Assembly (NCBI GenBank): GCA_016647705.1
Contig: CM028326.1
Location: forward strand, 17,113,901 to 17,177,900
DNA from: Eucommia ulmoides
Taxonomy: Eukaryota > Streptophyta > Magnoliopsida > Garryales > Eucommiaceae
Reading direction: 5' to 3'
Length of the DNA stretch: 64,000 nucleotides
Part shown: positions 11,487 to 24,863 of the stretch, in pieces
Layout: each line of letters begins with the position of its first letter
How positions within the stretch are numbered: the stretch's first letter is position 1
Notes under the pieces: generated by a model
Seen by the model: the letters and a program-made list of their open reading frames with translations, nothing else
Database searches by the model: none
Told to the model about the DNA's origin: nothing
Translations under genes and position numbers: made by a program

Positions 11487-14400
11487 GTGAACAACAATGA
11501 CGCCACCATTGAAATTCTAAATGGGTCGAACTATAAGAGATGGAGGTCAGACATAGAATTCACTTTGGGAACTATGGACTTGGACCTAGCCCTGCATGAG
11601 GATAAACCTCCTCAACCTACTAATGAGAGCACTGAAGTCATGATAGCTCATTATGCAATTTGGGAAAGGTCGAACTGTTTGAGCCTCATTTCAATCAAGA
11701 GGTCCATTGCTGTGCATCTCCTTGGAGGAATACCTGAAAGCAAAAAGGCTAAGGAATTTCTCACTGCTGTGGAAAACTTATACGAGACATTGGAAAACAC
11801 CGAGGCTGGGTATTTTATGGATGGATTGATGAATATGAGGTAAGATAATACAAAAGGCGTTCACGAATTCATTTTGAAAATGGTGAATCTTCAAACTAAA
11901 TTGAAGGCACAAAACATTTCACTTCCCGATAAGTTCATTATTCATCACGCTCTCAACTCTCTGCCAGCCTCTTTTAGTTAACTTAAGACTGCCTATAACA
12001 CCCAGAATCAGACTTGGAGTGTAAACGATCTGATCACAAAATGTGCGGCTGAGAAGAAAAGCTAAAAAAAGAAATAAATGAATCTGCTCATTTTGTTACT
12101 CCTTGGAAGCAGAAAAATCATAAGAGGGGTGAAAAGACTAGAAATCCCAACTTCCACGGTCACAAGAAAAGGCAGAATTTTAAGAAAACTGGGAGTGAAA
12201 AGCAGAGAAATGGAAACGTCAAGAACAGAGTCATTAAGTGATTTCACTGTAACAAAAAGAGTCATAAGGGGGTTGATTGCTTTAAGTTTAAGAAATAGTT
12301 AGAGAAGAAGAAAGAACATGGTATGTTATCTGCCTATGTCTGTTTTGAATCTAATTTAGTTAATGTTCCTTTAAATTCTTGGTGGCTTGACAGTGGTGCT
12401 ACCATTCATGTTGCAACTTCCTTACAGGGAATAAGAAACCTAGAGAATCCAAGTGAGAAAGAGTCAAAGCTTAAAGTTGACGGTGATATTGGGATTGGTA
12501 TTGAGCACATCGGGACTACTGTTTTAGATTTAGACTCTGGTTTTCAGCTTGTTTTGGATAATGTTTTCTATGTACCTTCGTTTAGAAGGAATTTAATTTC
12601 CACTTTAATAGTTGATAGAGCTGGATATTATTTTACTTTTTCAAAAAAAAAAAATTGAGATGATTTATGACTCTAAGGTGGTTGGCAATTGTGTTTTATC
12701 TGATAGTCTTTATATATTTTCATTGTTATCTGCATGTTCTTATAATGTTGAAATCACTGTCGCTAAAAGATCTTTACATAAGGAAAGATCTTCGTTATTG
12801 TGGCATAAGCGATTGGGGCACATTTCTAAGGAACGCGTAGATCGCTTGATTGGTTCTGGGATTCTTCCTCCTCTTGATTTTAATAACTCGGAATTTGCGT
12901 TGATTGTGTAAAAGAAAAGTTAACCAAGACTAAGAAGAAGAATACTACTCGTAGTAAGAATTTGTTGGAGATTATTTATACAGACATCAGTAGGCCTTAC
13001 TCGACTACCTTGTGTGTCAACAGCTACTTCATTACATTCATTGATGATTTCGCCCGATATGGCTATGTTTATTTAATCAAAGAAAAGGAAAATGCTCTTG
13101 AAATGCTCAAAATCTTTCGAACTAAAGTTGAAAAACAGTCGGGGAAAGTCATCAAAATTGTGAGATTTGATCGAGGTGGTGAGTATTATGGGAAGCATGG
13201 TGATACAGGACAACAGAAGGGACCTTTTGCAAGGTACTTGCAAGATAACGGTATTGTTGCTTAGTATACTATGCCAGGAAGTCCTGAACAGAATGGCATG
13301 GCAGAGAGGCAAAATCGCACTGTTGTGGAAATAAAGAGAAGCATGATGAGTAGATCGAATTTGCTAGAATATTTGTGGGGTGAAGCCATCAAAGTAGAAA
13401 CCTACATTTTGAAGAACGTCCTTAGCAAAACAGTGCCTAAAACACCATTTGAACTATAGACGAACAGAAAACCCAGTTTGAATCATTTTAAAGTATGGGG
13501 GTGTCCAGTTGAGGTGAAGCTCTGTGATCCTTCTATGAAGAAGTCAAATTCGAGAACTATTAGATGCTACTTTATAGGGTATCCTAGTCACTCAAAATGA
13601 TACATATTTTATTGTTCCACTCGTGGCACTAGAGTTATTGAATCTCAAGTGGCAAAATTTTTGGAGTTGGATGTTGCTGAAGTTATTCCCTCTCAGTTCG
13701 ATGAAAGCGTGGAACCCATTGATATTGTTTATTTGCCTATACCAACCTTAGAAGTCACATCTTATGATGGAGCTATTGATCGAGAGATTGAGCGAGGTGT
13801 GGATATTGTTACTCCTCTTACTGCTGAAGTAATGCTTATTGTCGATGAGATCCCTCTGACTAATGAGGCTGCGAATGAGTCATCTTTTGAAGTATAAGTG
13901 AGAATATCACAAAGAACTAGAAGGGTTGTTATTTCTAACGATTACTATGTTTACCTTGGAGAGGCAGAATATGATATTGGAGAAGAAGTGGACTCAACTA
14001 CTTATCGTGAAGCTCTCAATAGCGATCAGGCAAAGGAATGGCTAATTGTAATGGGAGATGAGATGCAGTCTATATAAGACAATGATGTTTGGGAACTTGT
14101 TGACTTTCCCAACGAATATAAACCCATTGGATGCAAATGGGTATTCAAGACCAAGAAAGACAACAAAGGGAATGTTGAAAGATTCAAGGCCAGATTGGTT
14201 GCCAAAGGATATTCACAGTGAGAAGGCATTGATTTCACAGAGACTTTTTCACCAGTTTCCACCAAAGATTCCTTTAGGCTAATTATGGCTTTGGTAGCTC
14301 ATTTTGACTTAGAGTTTTACAAAATGGATGTCAAGACAGTTTTTCTCAATGGAGATTTGAGTGATGAAGTTTACATGTCACAACCTGAGGGATTTAAGGA

Positions 14401-15573
14401 AAATGGAAAGGAGAACATGATATGCAGATTGAAAAGGTCCATTTATGGTCTCAAGCAAGCTTTTCGACAGTGGTACATAAAATTTGACAAAATTGTGACA
14501 TCTTTCGGTTTTGTAGAAAACAAGTTTGACCAGTGCGTCTATATGAAAATCAGTAGGAGCAAGTTTATTTTTATGATTCTCTATGTTGATGACATCTTGC
14601 TTGCTAGTAGCAATGTGAATCTCCTGAACGATACCAAACATCTCTTTTCTGCTAATTTTGATATGAAGGATCTCGGAGAAACATATTTTGTTCTGGGTAT
14701 TAAGATTCGTCGTGATAGATCTCGAAACCTTCTCGGACTATCTCAGGGAGCCTATATTGATAGTATGCCTAAAAGGTTCAATATACAGACATGCAAGGCA
14801 GGCGATGTACCTGTTGTGAAGGAAGATAAACTCAGCAATGAATAATATCCAAATAATGATTTGGAAAAGGATGTCATAAAGGCTGTTACTTATGTCAGTG
14901 CAATTGGTAGCCTAATGTATGCACAAGTATGCACGAGACCTGATATCACATTCATTGTTAATGTTCTTGATAGATATTTGTCGAACCCTAGGCATGATCA
15001 CTGGGTTGGTGTAAGAAAGTTATGAGATATCTACAAAGAACGAAGGATTTTACACTTGTGTATAGAAGGGTTGATAATCTTGAAATGATTGGGTACTTAG
15101 ATTCTGATTTTGGTGGTTGTTCAAACGATCACAAATCTACTTCAGGATATATTTTTATCCTAGCTGGTGGAGCCATTTCATGGAAAAATGTCAAACAGAG
15201 TCTAATTGCATCCTCGACTATGTATGTTGAATTTGTAGCTTGTTATGGTGCATCATCTCAAGCTGTTTGGTTACGAAATCTGATCTCGAAGCTGCGAGTT
15301 GTTGATTCTATCTCTCAACCCAATGTGATTTATTGTGATAATAATGCAGCTGTGTTCTACTCCAAGAACAATAAGATCAGTACAGGTTCGAAGCATATGG
15401 AAATTAAGTACCTCACAGTCAAGGACTTAGTAAAGAAGGGGGATATCGTGATCGAGCATATAAAAACTGAGTCCATGCTTGTTGATCCTTTAACTAAAGG
15501 TTTAATACCCATAGCGTTCAAGCAATATGTTGTGAATATGGGTGTCATTGAGTCTTTTGATTCGTTGGTTTAG
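11487..15573 (+). pseudogene. Ty1/copia gag-pol polyprotein, decayed
   Basis: Domains follow the copia order. Gag starts near 11487 (EILNGSNYKRW, then LDLAL), with a defective zinc knuckle near 12245 (HCNKKSHKGVDCF, first Cys replaced by a stop). Protease has DSGAT (about 12390). The pre-integrase domain has LLWHKRLGH (about 12800). Integrase has its acidic residues in YTDI, RFDRGGEYYG and NGMAERQN. Reverse transcriptase has KARLVAKGYSQ, MDVKTVFLNGDL and YVDD (about 14583). RNase H has SDFGGCSNDHKSTSGY and SKHMEIKYLTVKDLV, ending at 15573. Integrase before RT marks Ty1/copia. More than ten in-frame stops (for example 11841 and after PFEL at 13457) and frameshifts (a ten-A run at 12646, others near 12900 and 15015) make it inactive. 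No in-frame ATG is clear at the gag start. Confidence 0.92.
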
Positions 15574-15854
15574 TAAGAGCTTTTGTATTCTATTTATTTC
15601 CATTTATTTTGCTGATTCTATTGTGACAACTATTGTTATGCATTTTGCAAAATTGAAATTTATTTGATGATCATCATTAGGGCATATTATATTGTTGCAT
15701 ATCATGTTATTTGAATTGATTATACAATATGGTATCTTAACATATTGTGCCTTAAGAATAACAATTATATACTTTTGGTTGTCACAAATCACTATTTTGA
15801 GATCTCGTGATGTATTGTTAGTGACAGATTATTTGTTAAAGTTAAGCAATTTTA

Positions 15855-15992
15855 TATTGTTGAGAAATTGCAGCAATTGCATTTTGTTGAGAAACTGCAA
15901 TTAGCAATTTCATATTGTTGAGAAATTACAGCAGTTTCATTTTATTGAGAAATTGCAATTACAATTTCATTTTGTTAAGAAATTGTAATGAG
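15855..15992 (+). repeat. Short degenerate tandem repeat upstream of the copia 3' LTR
   Basis: Four to five copies of a TTGTTGAGAAATTGCAG-like unit with spacing of about 30 bases, between the end of pol and the 3' LTR. It lies in the 750-base non-coding stretch (15574-16319) that otherwise shows no gene. Confidence 0.65.
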
Positions 15993-16319
15993 GACCGATA
16001 AGAACAATGCATATTGATAACGATCATATGTTAGCATTGGTTTCTTACTACACTACTGGGCTTACGATCCATGTCGACATGATTATAAGTATTTGTGAGT
16101 ATGAAAGTCTTATATTTGTTGAGATTAACATATAGACTATCATAATCCAATATTAAGATTATGTTGGACTGGATACATTTATCAAGATACTACTTATAGT
16201 ATATCATTTATTTAAACAAAAGGTGTGCCCACACCAAAAATAATTTTTTTCTGTTACTAACCCGAGAGTCTTATTTTCAAAATTAAATTTATTCAATTAA
16301 TGTAGTTCAAGTAGGAGAA

Positions 16320-16781
16320 TGTTGGAATATTTTTATGGGTTAATATCAATTGAATTAATTTTTTTACAAAAACTGGTTAATAGATACTCTATTATTTAAG
16401 CAGCCCAAATAATCAGTGATCATATTTTGAATTGGGCTGTGGCGTCTTTTATGTAGAAACCCAATTAAGTGGTAAGTATAAGTTTAGGGTTTCGTTGAAG
16501 TCCGTTACGAGAGGGCCCAACGAGAAACTCTAGTATATATAACTAGGTTCCCTCCCTAATCTAGATTAAAGGTTATTTCCCATTGAGAGCCGCTACCACG
16601 AAATTTAGATCATAGGAAGGAAGACCTAATTAATAATGCGCTATGACAGATTCAATCTCCTGCGATGGCTAAAATAAATATGCTTTCGATTATTATTCTT
16701 CATTGTTGTGTCCTATAATCCATGTATATTTATGATTATTAATTAATTTTGTTTTATTGTGATTATGAGAAATAATCAACA
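16320..16781 (+). repeat. Copia 3' LTR
   Basis: Starts TGTTGGAATATTT right after the purine tract AGTAGGAGAA (16310-16319) and is taken to end at ATAATCAACA (16781), about 462 bp. A TATATATAA box at about 16533 is followed by a pyrimidine-rich R-like region, as expected of a promoter-bearing LTR. I could not find a matching 5' LTR above the leader, so the element is truncated there or its 5' LTR is too diverged to see. 16782-17107 holds nothing I recognise. Confidence 0.7.
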
Positions 16782-17107
16782 TAAATGACCCTATAAATTT
16801 TAATTTACGGTCATGTTGACTCCTAAAGTTAGGAATTTAATTTTTGGTGTTAAAATTAATATCAATGTATAATTGGGTTAAAATACTTATATAGTTAAAA
16901 TGAATTTGCCATAACAAGTATATATATATATATATTTGCAAAAAAAAAAAAGGTAAAAAAATATTGGGTATCAATTGAAATCACACACAAAAATCTGGAA
17001 AAAAAAAATTATAATGGCGAAATTTATAAATTTAACATATAAGACAGTAGTTAATTTCATGTTTCAAACCTCAAAACTTTAACCTAGTAATTATACGAAT
17101 GATCAGA

Positions 17108-18139
17108 TCAATACATAAATTCATTGCCTCCTGATGGTATAGCAGGATAGAGAAGCCCGTCGTTCACAAACGGTTCCAAACAATTAGTTGGTGTGTTGTA
17201 AATGTAATTATCTGTAAAAAATGGTACTGCCCAAAAATTTCCATAATTTTCTAAAATCGTATATGTGGACAAAATTTCATTTCCAGCAAAACAGTGGGTG
17301 CCATTCCCCACCTCGATGTCCGGTGGTGAAAATGATGAGCTTTGGACGTTTCCAGCAAAACAGTTGGTGCCATTCGCCACCTCAGTGGCTGGGAGCAAAT
17401 ATGGTGAGCTTTGGACAATGATTTGTTGATCAACCGAAGGAGAATCCATAGATTTATCTTCTTTTTCCTCTTGAGTATTGGCTCTGGGTTCACTTGAACC
17501 CGATTGAGGTTTACACGAGATTGAATTATGATTCGAACGTTTCTTGAGGTAGCCCTGTCAATGGTTCTTGATGTCGTTGTCAGTTCTTCCCGGTAAGTGG
17601 GAAGCAATCATTGACCATCTATTGATAATTAAGAAAATCGGAGTCAGACGGTTCTCTTTCATATATAATGCAACCTTTTTTTTGTATCCCAACACTAATT
17701 AATTAGGATTCGGGAGTCTGGAATTAGAGTGCAGTAATTCAGTAAAGTATCTGTTCCCAAGTGATTTATGCAATTTGATGATGATATCTTCTTCCTCTTT
17801 GTTGTAATTCCCTCTTTAGATGTTTGGACGTAGGTAATTCATCCATCTTAATCTGCAACTTTTGCCGCACCTCGATAATCCTTCAAAAATGTTTTGCATA
17901 TTTGTTGATAAATATCTATAATAAACTATAAATTTTACTTTTTATAAATGTGGAAAAACAATGAACTAAAACAGATTGAGAGGTTGTAGAGTGCATGCAT
18001 GTTTACCTCCGTACTTGGGGAGTAGCCGCCAGTTCCAGCAACCATATCTATTAACATAAGCAATTAGCTTTCTGTCTTCCTCCGCTGTCCAAGTTCCCTT
18101 CTTCAATCCCTTTTCATCAATGTGTGGAGTCCTTGCCAT
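17108..18139 (-). pseudogene. R2R3-MYB transcription factor pseudogene
   Basis: Three exons have the classic R2R3-MYB structure. Exon 1 is 18007-18139 (133 bp, starting MARTPHIDEKGLKKGTWTAE, R2 with spaced Trp residues). Exon 2 is 17751-17881 ([20 protein letters not shown], then R3). Exon 3 is 17108-17618 (WSMIASHLPGRTDNDIKNH, then a divergent C-terminus ending GGNEFMY). The family binds DNA in the nucleus as a transcription factor. Three lesions disable it: TAA replaces the Lys after RPNI at the R2/R3 junction, TGA replaces the conserved Trp after IKNH, and the donor of intron 2 reads AG|AT instead of AG|GT. A short internal repeat (ATEVANGTNCFAGN and DIEVGNGTHCFAGN) lies in the C-terminus. 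The N-terminus is closest in my memory to MYB13/14/15-like proteins, but I am not certain. It is the only host gene relic in the window. Confidence 0.9.
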
Positions 18140-18874
18140 CTCTCTCTCTCTTAATTCCGCGTCCCCAATAAAAGTTGTAATTCAGCTACATAAAATATTA
18201 CGAGATCGAAAGGTGTTGCATGCCACATATTATATCTGAAAGGAGTGTTTGTCTTAAGTTCAAATAAATTATTAGTGAGTGGGTAGACCATCCAAAGAAT
18301 TCATGTTTCTTTATGCGTTTTCAGTTGACATTTCTAATTCTACTACTCGGTATCCATCGGGAAATAGATTATCATTATGACTCAAGCTGTTCCTTCGTGT
18401 CCACACCGTGTACACATTTCGTATGTGGGCCTCGGTCGGTATGTTTTTCTGCCAGATGGCAGCTTCTAGTACGTGCTGATGAGAAATATCCCTCGTCATA
18501 ATTGCAACATATGTGAATAATTGAATATGTGCTTCGAATACAATTTTTTTGGAGGAAAAATTAGCCGGTGCACTCATAATTAGCCTTAATCTATCAATAA
18601 AATCAGCTTATGATTTATCGAACAACGTAGTCCCTCGCCGGATTTACTGTGCACAAATCAATCCCAAATTCGCTTACCGTACATTTTTCGGTAATTGATT
18701 TGCCCCTCCGTTATACGCACAAATAATTTCTATTTTTAAATCCGGTTTTTCAGTTGTGAAAACACACTCTAAATACCAAATCATGACGATTTTTTTTTAA
18801 TATACATTGCATTTCGAATTTCAAAATCAAGAAATCATCGTGGACGCAGAGAGAACGATCGAATCAGAGCAGCT
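18140..18874. other. Spacer between the MYB relic and the MULE
   Basis: Contains the region upstream of the MYB relic (a CT run at 18140-18155) and the probable 5' end of the MULE. A minus-strand open frame of 88 codons at 18311-18577 resembles nothing I know and is not called. I could not identify a MULE terminal inverted repeat here. Confidence 0.4.
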
Positions 18875-19212
18875 ATGGAAAGGCAATTGATGTATCATTT
18901 CGAGCCGATCAACAACAGGTAATACACATCCTCATTTGATATATGCCAATCATAGTGATTTTACAGACATCTTAATATCAAGTTAGGGTTTTTCGATCGC
19001 AACGTGTATAAAGACCTAGTTTTTTGTTGATAAAGTTTTTGTTGTCGAACATACGTGTACGAAAATGCTTTACGAATGGATGATACAGTGTTTTTAGTTG
19101 TGGATCGACATATATAGTAATTTTTTGGATGATTCAGGTTGATTCACAAGCACACACGGTATATGCGAAATGAAATGCAGTACATAACGCACATAACGTT
19201 GTACATAGAGCA

Positions 19213-19554
19213 TGTTACATGTAACATAAGCATAATTGTTTGTTGATGTACATAATGTTGTACATATAGCGTGTTACATTCTTAGGGCGTGTTACATTTT
19301 TAACAAGAAAAATGTGCGTGTTACATGTAACATAAGCATAATTGTTTGTTGATGCACATAACGTTTGTACCTATAGCGTGTTACATTCTTAGGGCATGTT
19401 ACATTTTAACAAGGAAAAAAGGGCGTGTTACATGTAACAATAAACATAATTGTGTGTTGATGTTACATTGTAACATCTTTTTTTAAGAACGGAGGCGTGT
19501 TACATGTAACATCGATACATAATGGTGTGTTATATGGTGATATTACATGTAACA
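19213..19554. repeat. TGTTACATGTAACA cluster 1 (intron 1 of the transposase gene)
   Basis: Exact palindrome at 19213-19226, 19319-19332, 19426-19439 and 19498-19511. Near copies lie at 19461-19475 (one base longer) and 19541-19554 (one mismatch), with half sites (GTGTTACATT) in between. The spacing is roughly 70-105 bases, and units share flanks such as ATAAGCATAATTG and TAGGGCGTGTTACAT, so this cluster arose partly by local duplication. Confidence 0.92.
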
Positions 19555-20788
19555 AATTTATTTTTTGCAAAAGAGAGGGGGATCATGTGTTCTGATGGTT
19601 ATTGGTTGGGAGCATTTTTCGATTGCATGCATGTGCAAGTACGAGCGGGTGAATGCAGTTTTGAGGATTGCCAACAACAACAACATTAGTGATTTGTGTA
19701 ACAAGATTGTAAGCAAATAACCAAAATTAGCTAAGTCAAAATTTGACTTGTCATACGCATTGCATGGTCATTCTAACTGCATGCTTGCTGACTAAAGTGA
19801 CTATGAGGAGATGATGTTGCTAACAGATCATTAGAATATTGAGTTGTTGGATATATGCATCCAGAGAAGACTGAACAATTTTAGTGGATCGAATGGTACA
19901 TCAACAAGCGCCACTTCATTGTTAAATAGTAGCGAAGACAGCAAAGATGAACTTGACTACATAGGTAGTTACGGAAACATATTGCACCAGAGTAACGATA
20001 GGGTATTATTGTCATCTCAGTGGGCTAATGGGATCCAAAAGAAGGGTAAAAAATTTAGAGGCAGAACAAGCGAATTCTGGGATGTATTGAAAAGATATGC
20101 AATTGAGATTGGATTTAGTTTCTGTTATTTAAAAAACGACAAAGTGCGTGTGACAGCTGCATGTGCACTTAGAAAGGAAAAGAAATACCCATGATTTGTG
20201 CACGGACATGTAATGCGGGAAAATGGTATATTCTATATCCAAAATTTGGTAAACAAACACACATGTGGGTCTACACTCCGCAAAAACAAAAACAAACGAA
20301 TGAGCTCGGAGATTGTTTCTGGTTGTTTAACTGATGACGTACGGACAAACCCGAAAACGCTCCCTGTTGATGTAGTTGACAATTTCAAGAGGCAATATGG
20401 TATTGAGATCTCGTATAGCAACGCGTGGCTTGGTGTAGAAAAGGCCAGAAACAACGTGTTTGGGGATTATTCAACATCATATAACTAATTATGATGGTAT
20501 GTTGATAAATGTAGACAGACGAACCCTGGGAGTCATGTTACACTCGACTATGATGAGGACACAAGACATTTCAGACGTCTGTTTTTCGCATTCAAAGCAT
20601 GTATTTACGGTTTCTGCTTCTGCCGACCAATGGTGTTCCTTGATGGAACATTTCTTACCGGCCGATATAAAGAAAATTTATTAGCTAAGAAGGCAAAAGA
20701 TGGTAACCAAGGTCCTGTCAGTAAATGTTTTTCATATTTAGTGTATAGTACAACATTTTTTTTCCCTGACACTAAACACTTAAATGTA

Positions 20789-20823
20789 TGTTACATGTAA
20801 CAATATATTTTTTACATGTAACA
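20789..20823. repeat. TGTTACATGTAACA pair (intron 2 of the transposase gene)
   Basis: Exact copy at 20789-20802 and a one-mismatch copy at 20810-20823, inside the short intron (20712-20869) that splits the catalytic domain. Confidence 0.9.
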
Positions 20824-22122
20824 TATGTTTTATTGATTGAGATTTTTGTGATTGGGTTGATTTTCCAAGGATGTTCCCTATCGCTTTTGCAATTGTTGAT
20901 GCAGAAAATGATGAGAATTGGAATTGGTTTATGTCTGAGTTCAGAAAGATTGTTGCGGCAGATCTTGTGATCACGTTTATATCAGATCAGCATAATGGTA
21001 TATTAGAGGGAGTACGGAATATATTCTCACATTGCCACCATGCATACTGCCTATTGCATTTAAAGATAAATCTGAGGGCTGCAACGGCTGGGAGAAACAC
21101 CGCACTCAAGGAATTAATGATTCAAAAACTGAGCGGGTTGGTGTATGCACACACACCAGAAGTTTATAAAATGTTGTATGATAAGATAATGTATGATGGC
21201 GGAGAAAAAGTTCAGCGATTCATGCATGATCTTTCTGCAATGAAATTCAGTAACGTTTTTTTTTGGGAAAAACGCTATGGTGAAATGACATCAAATATGG
21301 AGGAATGTTTTAATTCTTGAATAAGTGAATATCTTCATTTGCCTGCATTATTATTGATTGACAAAATTAGAATACGGTGGATGGACTTAATGTCTGATAG
21401 GAGACAAGAATAAAAAAATATGGACGGTGAGATAACACTGTTTTGGGATAACAAGTTGTCCGATTTGATTAATGAAGGAAGAACATGGAATATCAGCTCG
21501 TTTGGCGATGGATTTTATGAAATTTATTCATCCCCATCAGCGCTAGTTGATACGCTGGGACGATTATGCTCGTGTAGACATTGGCAGATAAAGGGGTTCC
21601 CTTCCATACACGGTTGTGCAGCGATTAACAATGGTGCCTTGCCGACACATGATTAGATAGAAGGATACTTCAACGTCAATTTTTACCGTGAGACCTATTG
21701 GAGAGGAATATATGCAATCCCGACAATTAAACGACCTGTGTGGGTTGAGAGCGAAGCAATTATATTACCACCATTATCAAATAAGCAACCGAGTCGACCA
21801 AAGAAAGTAAGAATACCGTCAAGGGGTGAGATAAAAGAAAGAAAGTGTGGGAGATATGAAAAAATGGGGAGACACAACAGGAAGACATGCAAAGTCCCGT
21901 TGGTGTAAGACTGAGTTATATCGAGAAATTCCGTTTTTGGATTCGAGAGTAGACAGTTGAATTTCATTTTTTTTTTTAACAAAAACAGATTTTGTTATAT
22001 CTAGTCATTGACATTATATTCAAAAATGGAATAATAAATGTTTTGTTTGCATTCTATATTTTTTGTAATTGTGTTTGGTGAAGTCGTTGATGCTATTTTT
22101 TCAACACGACAATAATGTGATT

Positions 22123-22231
22123 TGTTACATGTAACATTATTTGTATTTTTAAACGTTTTTTTTTTTTCATTCAAAATAATGTTACATACAACATCAATGC
22201 AGTACTAAATATTGCATGTAACAATGTTACA
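22123..22231. repeat. TGTTACATGTAACA cluster between the two MULE genes
   Basis: Exact copy at 22123-22136, then degenerate copies at about 22173 (TGTTACATACAACA) and half-site pairs to 22231. The intergenic stretch 21909-22498 holds no gene. Confidence 0.85.
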
Positions 22232-23102
22232 TTTTATATAAGTCACGTAATAAAATGCGTAACATAGGATTACATCCCAAATTAAACCGTCATTTGATAA
22301 CTTGTCAGGGAAAAGATTTTTTTTTTTTTTTTAAATAATGTGTTTTGGTATTCACGTCTTATTAGCATAACCAATCCTCAGTTTGGGAAAGGAGAACCTT
22401 CCATATTCCCTAAACGATCGAAACCCTAACGTTCTGCAATGCTGTCGCCTATCATTGTCGGTCTCTGTAACCTTGATTTTTATATCAATTAGTTCACAAT
22501 GCTGTCTACACGGAGGAAGATGATCACTAAGAACCCCAATCTTGCGGATGATCCTGTCAACCTTTCCGACGCAGGTAAGATTGATGCAATTTTTTACGAC
22601 AATCTCAACTGTTTCGGTGTAGAAATCAGACGATAGGTCTTAGTCTACGCGTTCGGACTTGTAGTTTACATCATGCAACCGTATATTAAACATTTAGAAG
22701 TGGTAATTTTTAGTTGTTGTTGTGCGCGATAGAGTCCTGTTTTGCATATTACGTTTTGTGATTTTTACACATGATATTACGAATTTTTAGTGTAGCTGTA
22801 TATGTCCGGTGATTTCGCCATACAAGTACGTCAACATGATTTGGATCGATTTTTTTCGTGCGCAGTTACGTGATTTCGCGGTACATTATGATTTATCTAT
22901 TGTCGTGACAATACGCCAGTCACAAAGCACATATATTTGGTGCAAATCATTTTTTAGCGGATATTTGAATAACTGATGCTTAGTGTGTCAATGTTTATGT
23001 TATTTTGAATCACGTCTCTTGTTTATCTATGCTATAGTAGTGGGAGAAACAATTAAGTAGTACTTCATCTTTGACAATGTGTTTCAAAATTTTGTGCACA
23101 AA

Positions 23103-23399
23103 TGTTACATGTAACATTTCAGTTTATTATTGGTTTTGTGTACAAAAGTTTGATTATCTGTTGTTGGAAATATAACATCCATGCACGAAATGTAACACCA
23201 GTGTACTTCAAATTTGTCGATGTTTCAAATTTGTTCATAGATGTTACATGTAACATTTTCAGTTATTCTTTTTTTTTTCCTACAAAAGTTTTGATTTAGT
23301 TGTTGTTAGAAATGTAACATCAATACATGAAATGTAACATTAATGTACTTTCATTTTTTTCGATGTTTCAAAATTTGTTCACAGATGTTACATGTAACA
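23103..23399. repeat. TGTTACATGTAACA cluster (intron 1 of the Ulp1-type gene)
   Basis: Exact copies at 23103-23116, 23242-23255 and 23386-23399, about 140 bases apart. They sit in diverged repeat units that also share TACAAAAGTTTGAT and TTGTTGGAAAT-like flanks and single ATGTAACA half sites. Confidence 0.92.
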
Positions 23400-24849
23400 T
23401 TTCAGCTATTCTTGTTTTTGTATACAAAAAGTTTGATTATCTATTGTTGGAAAGAGAATTACAATGTAGGAAATGTAACATTTTTTGTCATGGGGCTTTA
23501 TGCATTAATATACATTGCGCAAATGACACATTACCTACCGTTGATGCTCATGACACACCAATAAGCGCAGCTGACATTGAGGATCGTAAAAAAAAAAAAA
23601 TTTACACAGTTCTTTTTTGCTTTATTTTCAGAAATTGGAACATTTTAGTATCTATTGATTTATGTGTCTTCTATTTCAGGGAAACATGTTCCAGATGTGC
23701 CAATAGCGTCAACAAGCAAAGCAGCAATAGGGACAACAAGCCAAGCCTCATCAGGACCGATCAAAAATCGATGTAACCTTTCACAAGTCTCATCCATCAT
23801 CCATGATTTACACCTATGTGATGAAAATATATTTTATTTACGTCGCACCCCATTTTGGAACACCATGAAAGCACTGATGAACTATCAAGATAATAAGGTT
23901 TCTTTCCATCGCATCGATACTCTGATCGTGAATATTATCTAGTGTTATCATCCATAGAAAAAAGCATTCAAACTGGGGCCACAATTCATGGAGTTCACAA
24001 GCCATGATGTGCAACTTATTTTTAGTTTGCCACACGATGAAGTACAATTGCCCGAAAGGTACACAAAGAAGGAAGACTATGTATTCCAAGCACGATAAGG
24101 TTTAAAGAAGAACAAGGTAAGTGTTGTACAGTTAAAGACCATGATATATGCGGCCATCAAACGCAAAGACGAAGAAAATATGAAAGATGTTGTTTGACTA
24201 TTGTGTATTCTTTTGTTGACAATCTGCTTCTTCAGTAATAAGGAGCAGTATGTTCGAGTATCAGACCTGAACATTGTCGAGGATTTGGATGTTATGGAAA
24301 CTTACAAGTAGGCTAACGCCATTCATTCAAATTTGATGTCATCAATCGAATCTGGGTATTAGAGATCGAGCTCTGTAATTGGATGTGTCATTGCTTTGCA
24401 GGTAATAACAACTGCATTAATTTTTGTAGTAATTCTGTATAATACATAAACTTTTCTACAAAATGTATTTGTTTGTTTTTTTTTCAGTTTTGGTTGTGCG
24501 AACACTCAAGGTTGATCCCGCCAGTGGCATCAAGAATGGTTGTAGTCCCTCGTTTTTTAAAATGGGACATGATGGAATTGACATCGATTGCTTCCAGATT
24601 AGATTTGAAAAATTTAAGTGTTGACCAGGTGTGTTTTGTTTTTCCTAGTTTTTTGAAACGGGATATGGAGACAACGATGTCGGCCGACCCTGGATTGCAC
24701 AATTTAACTACATATCACATGGTTTTTTTTTTATTGATGTACAAAAAATAATGTTAAATGTAATACAAATTGGTATGATGATTTTAACGAAAACGAAATT
24801 TGTTAAATGTAACACAATTTTTGTTACATTTAAAAACAAGGTACAAAAA

Positions 24850-24863
24850 TGTTACATGTAACA
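24850..24863. repeat. TGTTACATGTAACA single copy (intron of the Ulp1-type gene)
   Basis: Exact copy in the intron between the WLCEHSRLIPP exon and the coiled-coil exon. Degenerate half sites (TGTTAAATGTAACA and similar) precede it from about 24750. Confidence 0.9.

Larger units (their letters stand above)
18875..21908 (+). pseudogene. mudrA: mudrA-like MULE transposase
   Basis: Exon 1 is 18875-18918 (MERQLMYHFEPINNR), a second exon runs from about 19571 to 20711, and a third from 20870 to 21908. In order: an N-terminal region, a MuDR DNA-binding domain (KFRGRTSEFWDVLKRYAIEI to FVHGHVM, NKHTCGS), and the MULE catalytic domain with all three DDE acids visible: Asp in VFLDGTF, Asp in FISDQHNGI, Glu in SNMEECFNS. 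A SWIM-type zinc finger follows (CSCRHWQIKGF), whose third ligand Cys is Ser, then a CCHC knuckle (KCGRYEKMGRHNRKTC) whose second Cys is Tyr. The family cuts and joins the element ends in the nucleus. About nine in-frame stops break it. Each is one C-to-T or G-to-A step from Gln, Arg or Trp, and I see no frameshift. Palindrome copies fill both introns. Confidence 0.88.

Noticed and set aside
18311..18577. Open frame of 88 codons on the minus strand between the MYB relic and the MULE
   Set aside because: No recognisable motif, no repeat elsewhere in the window, and a length expected by chance in this much non-coding DNA.
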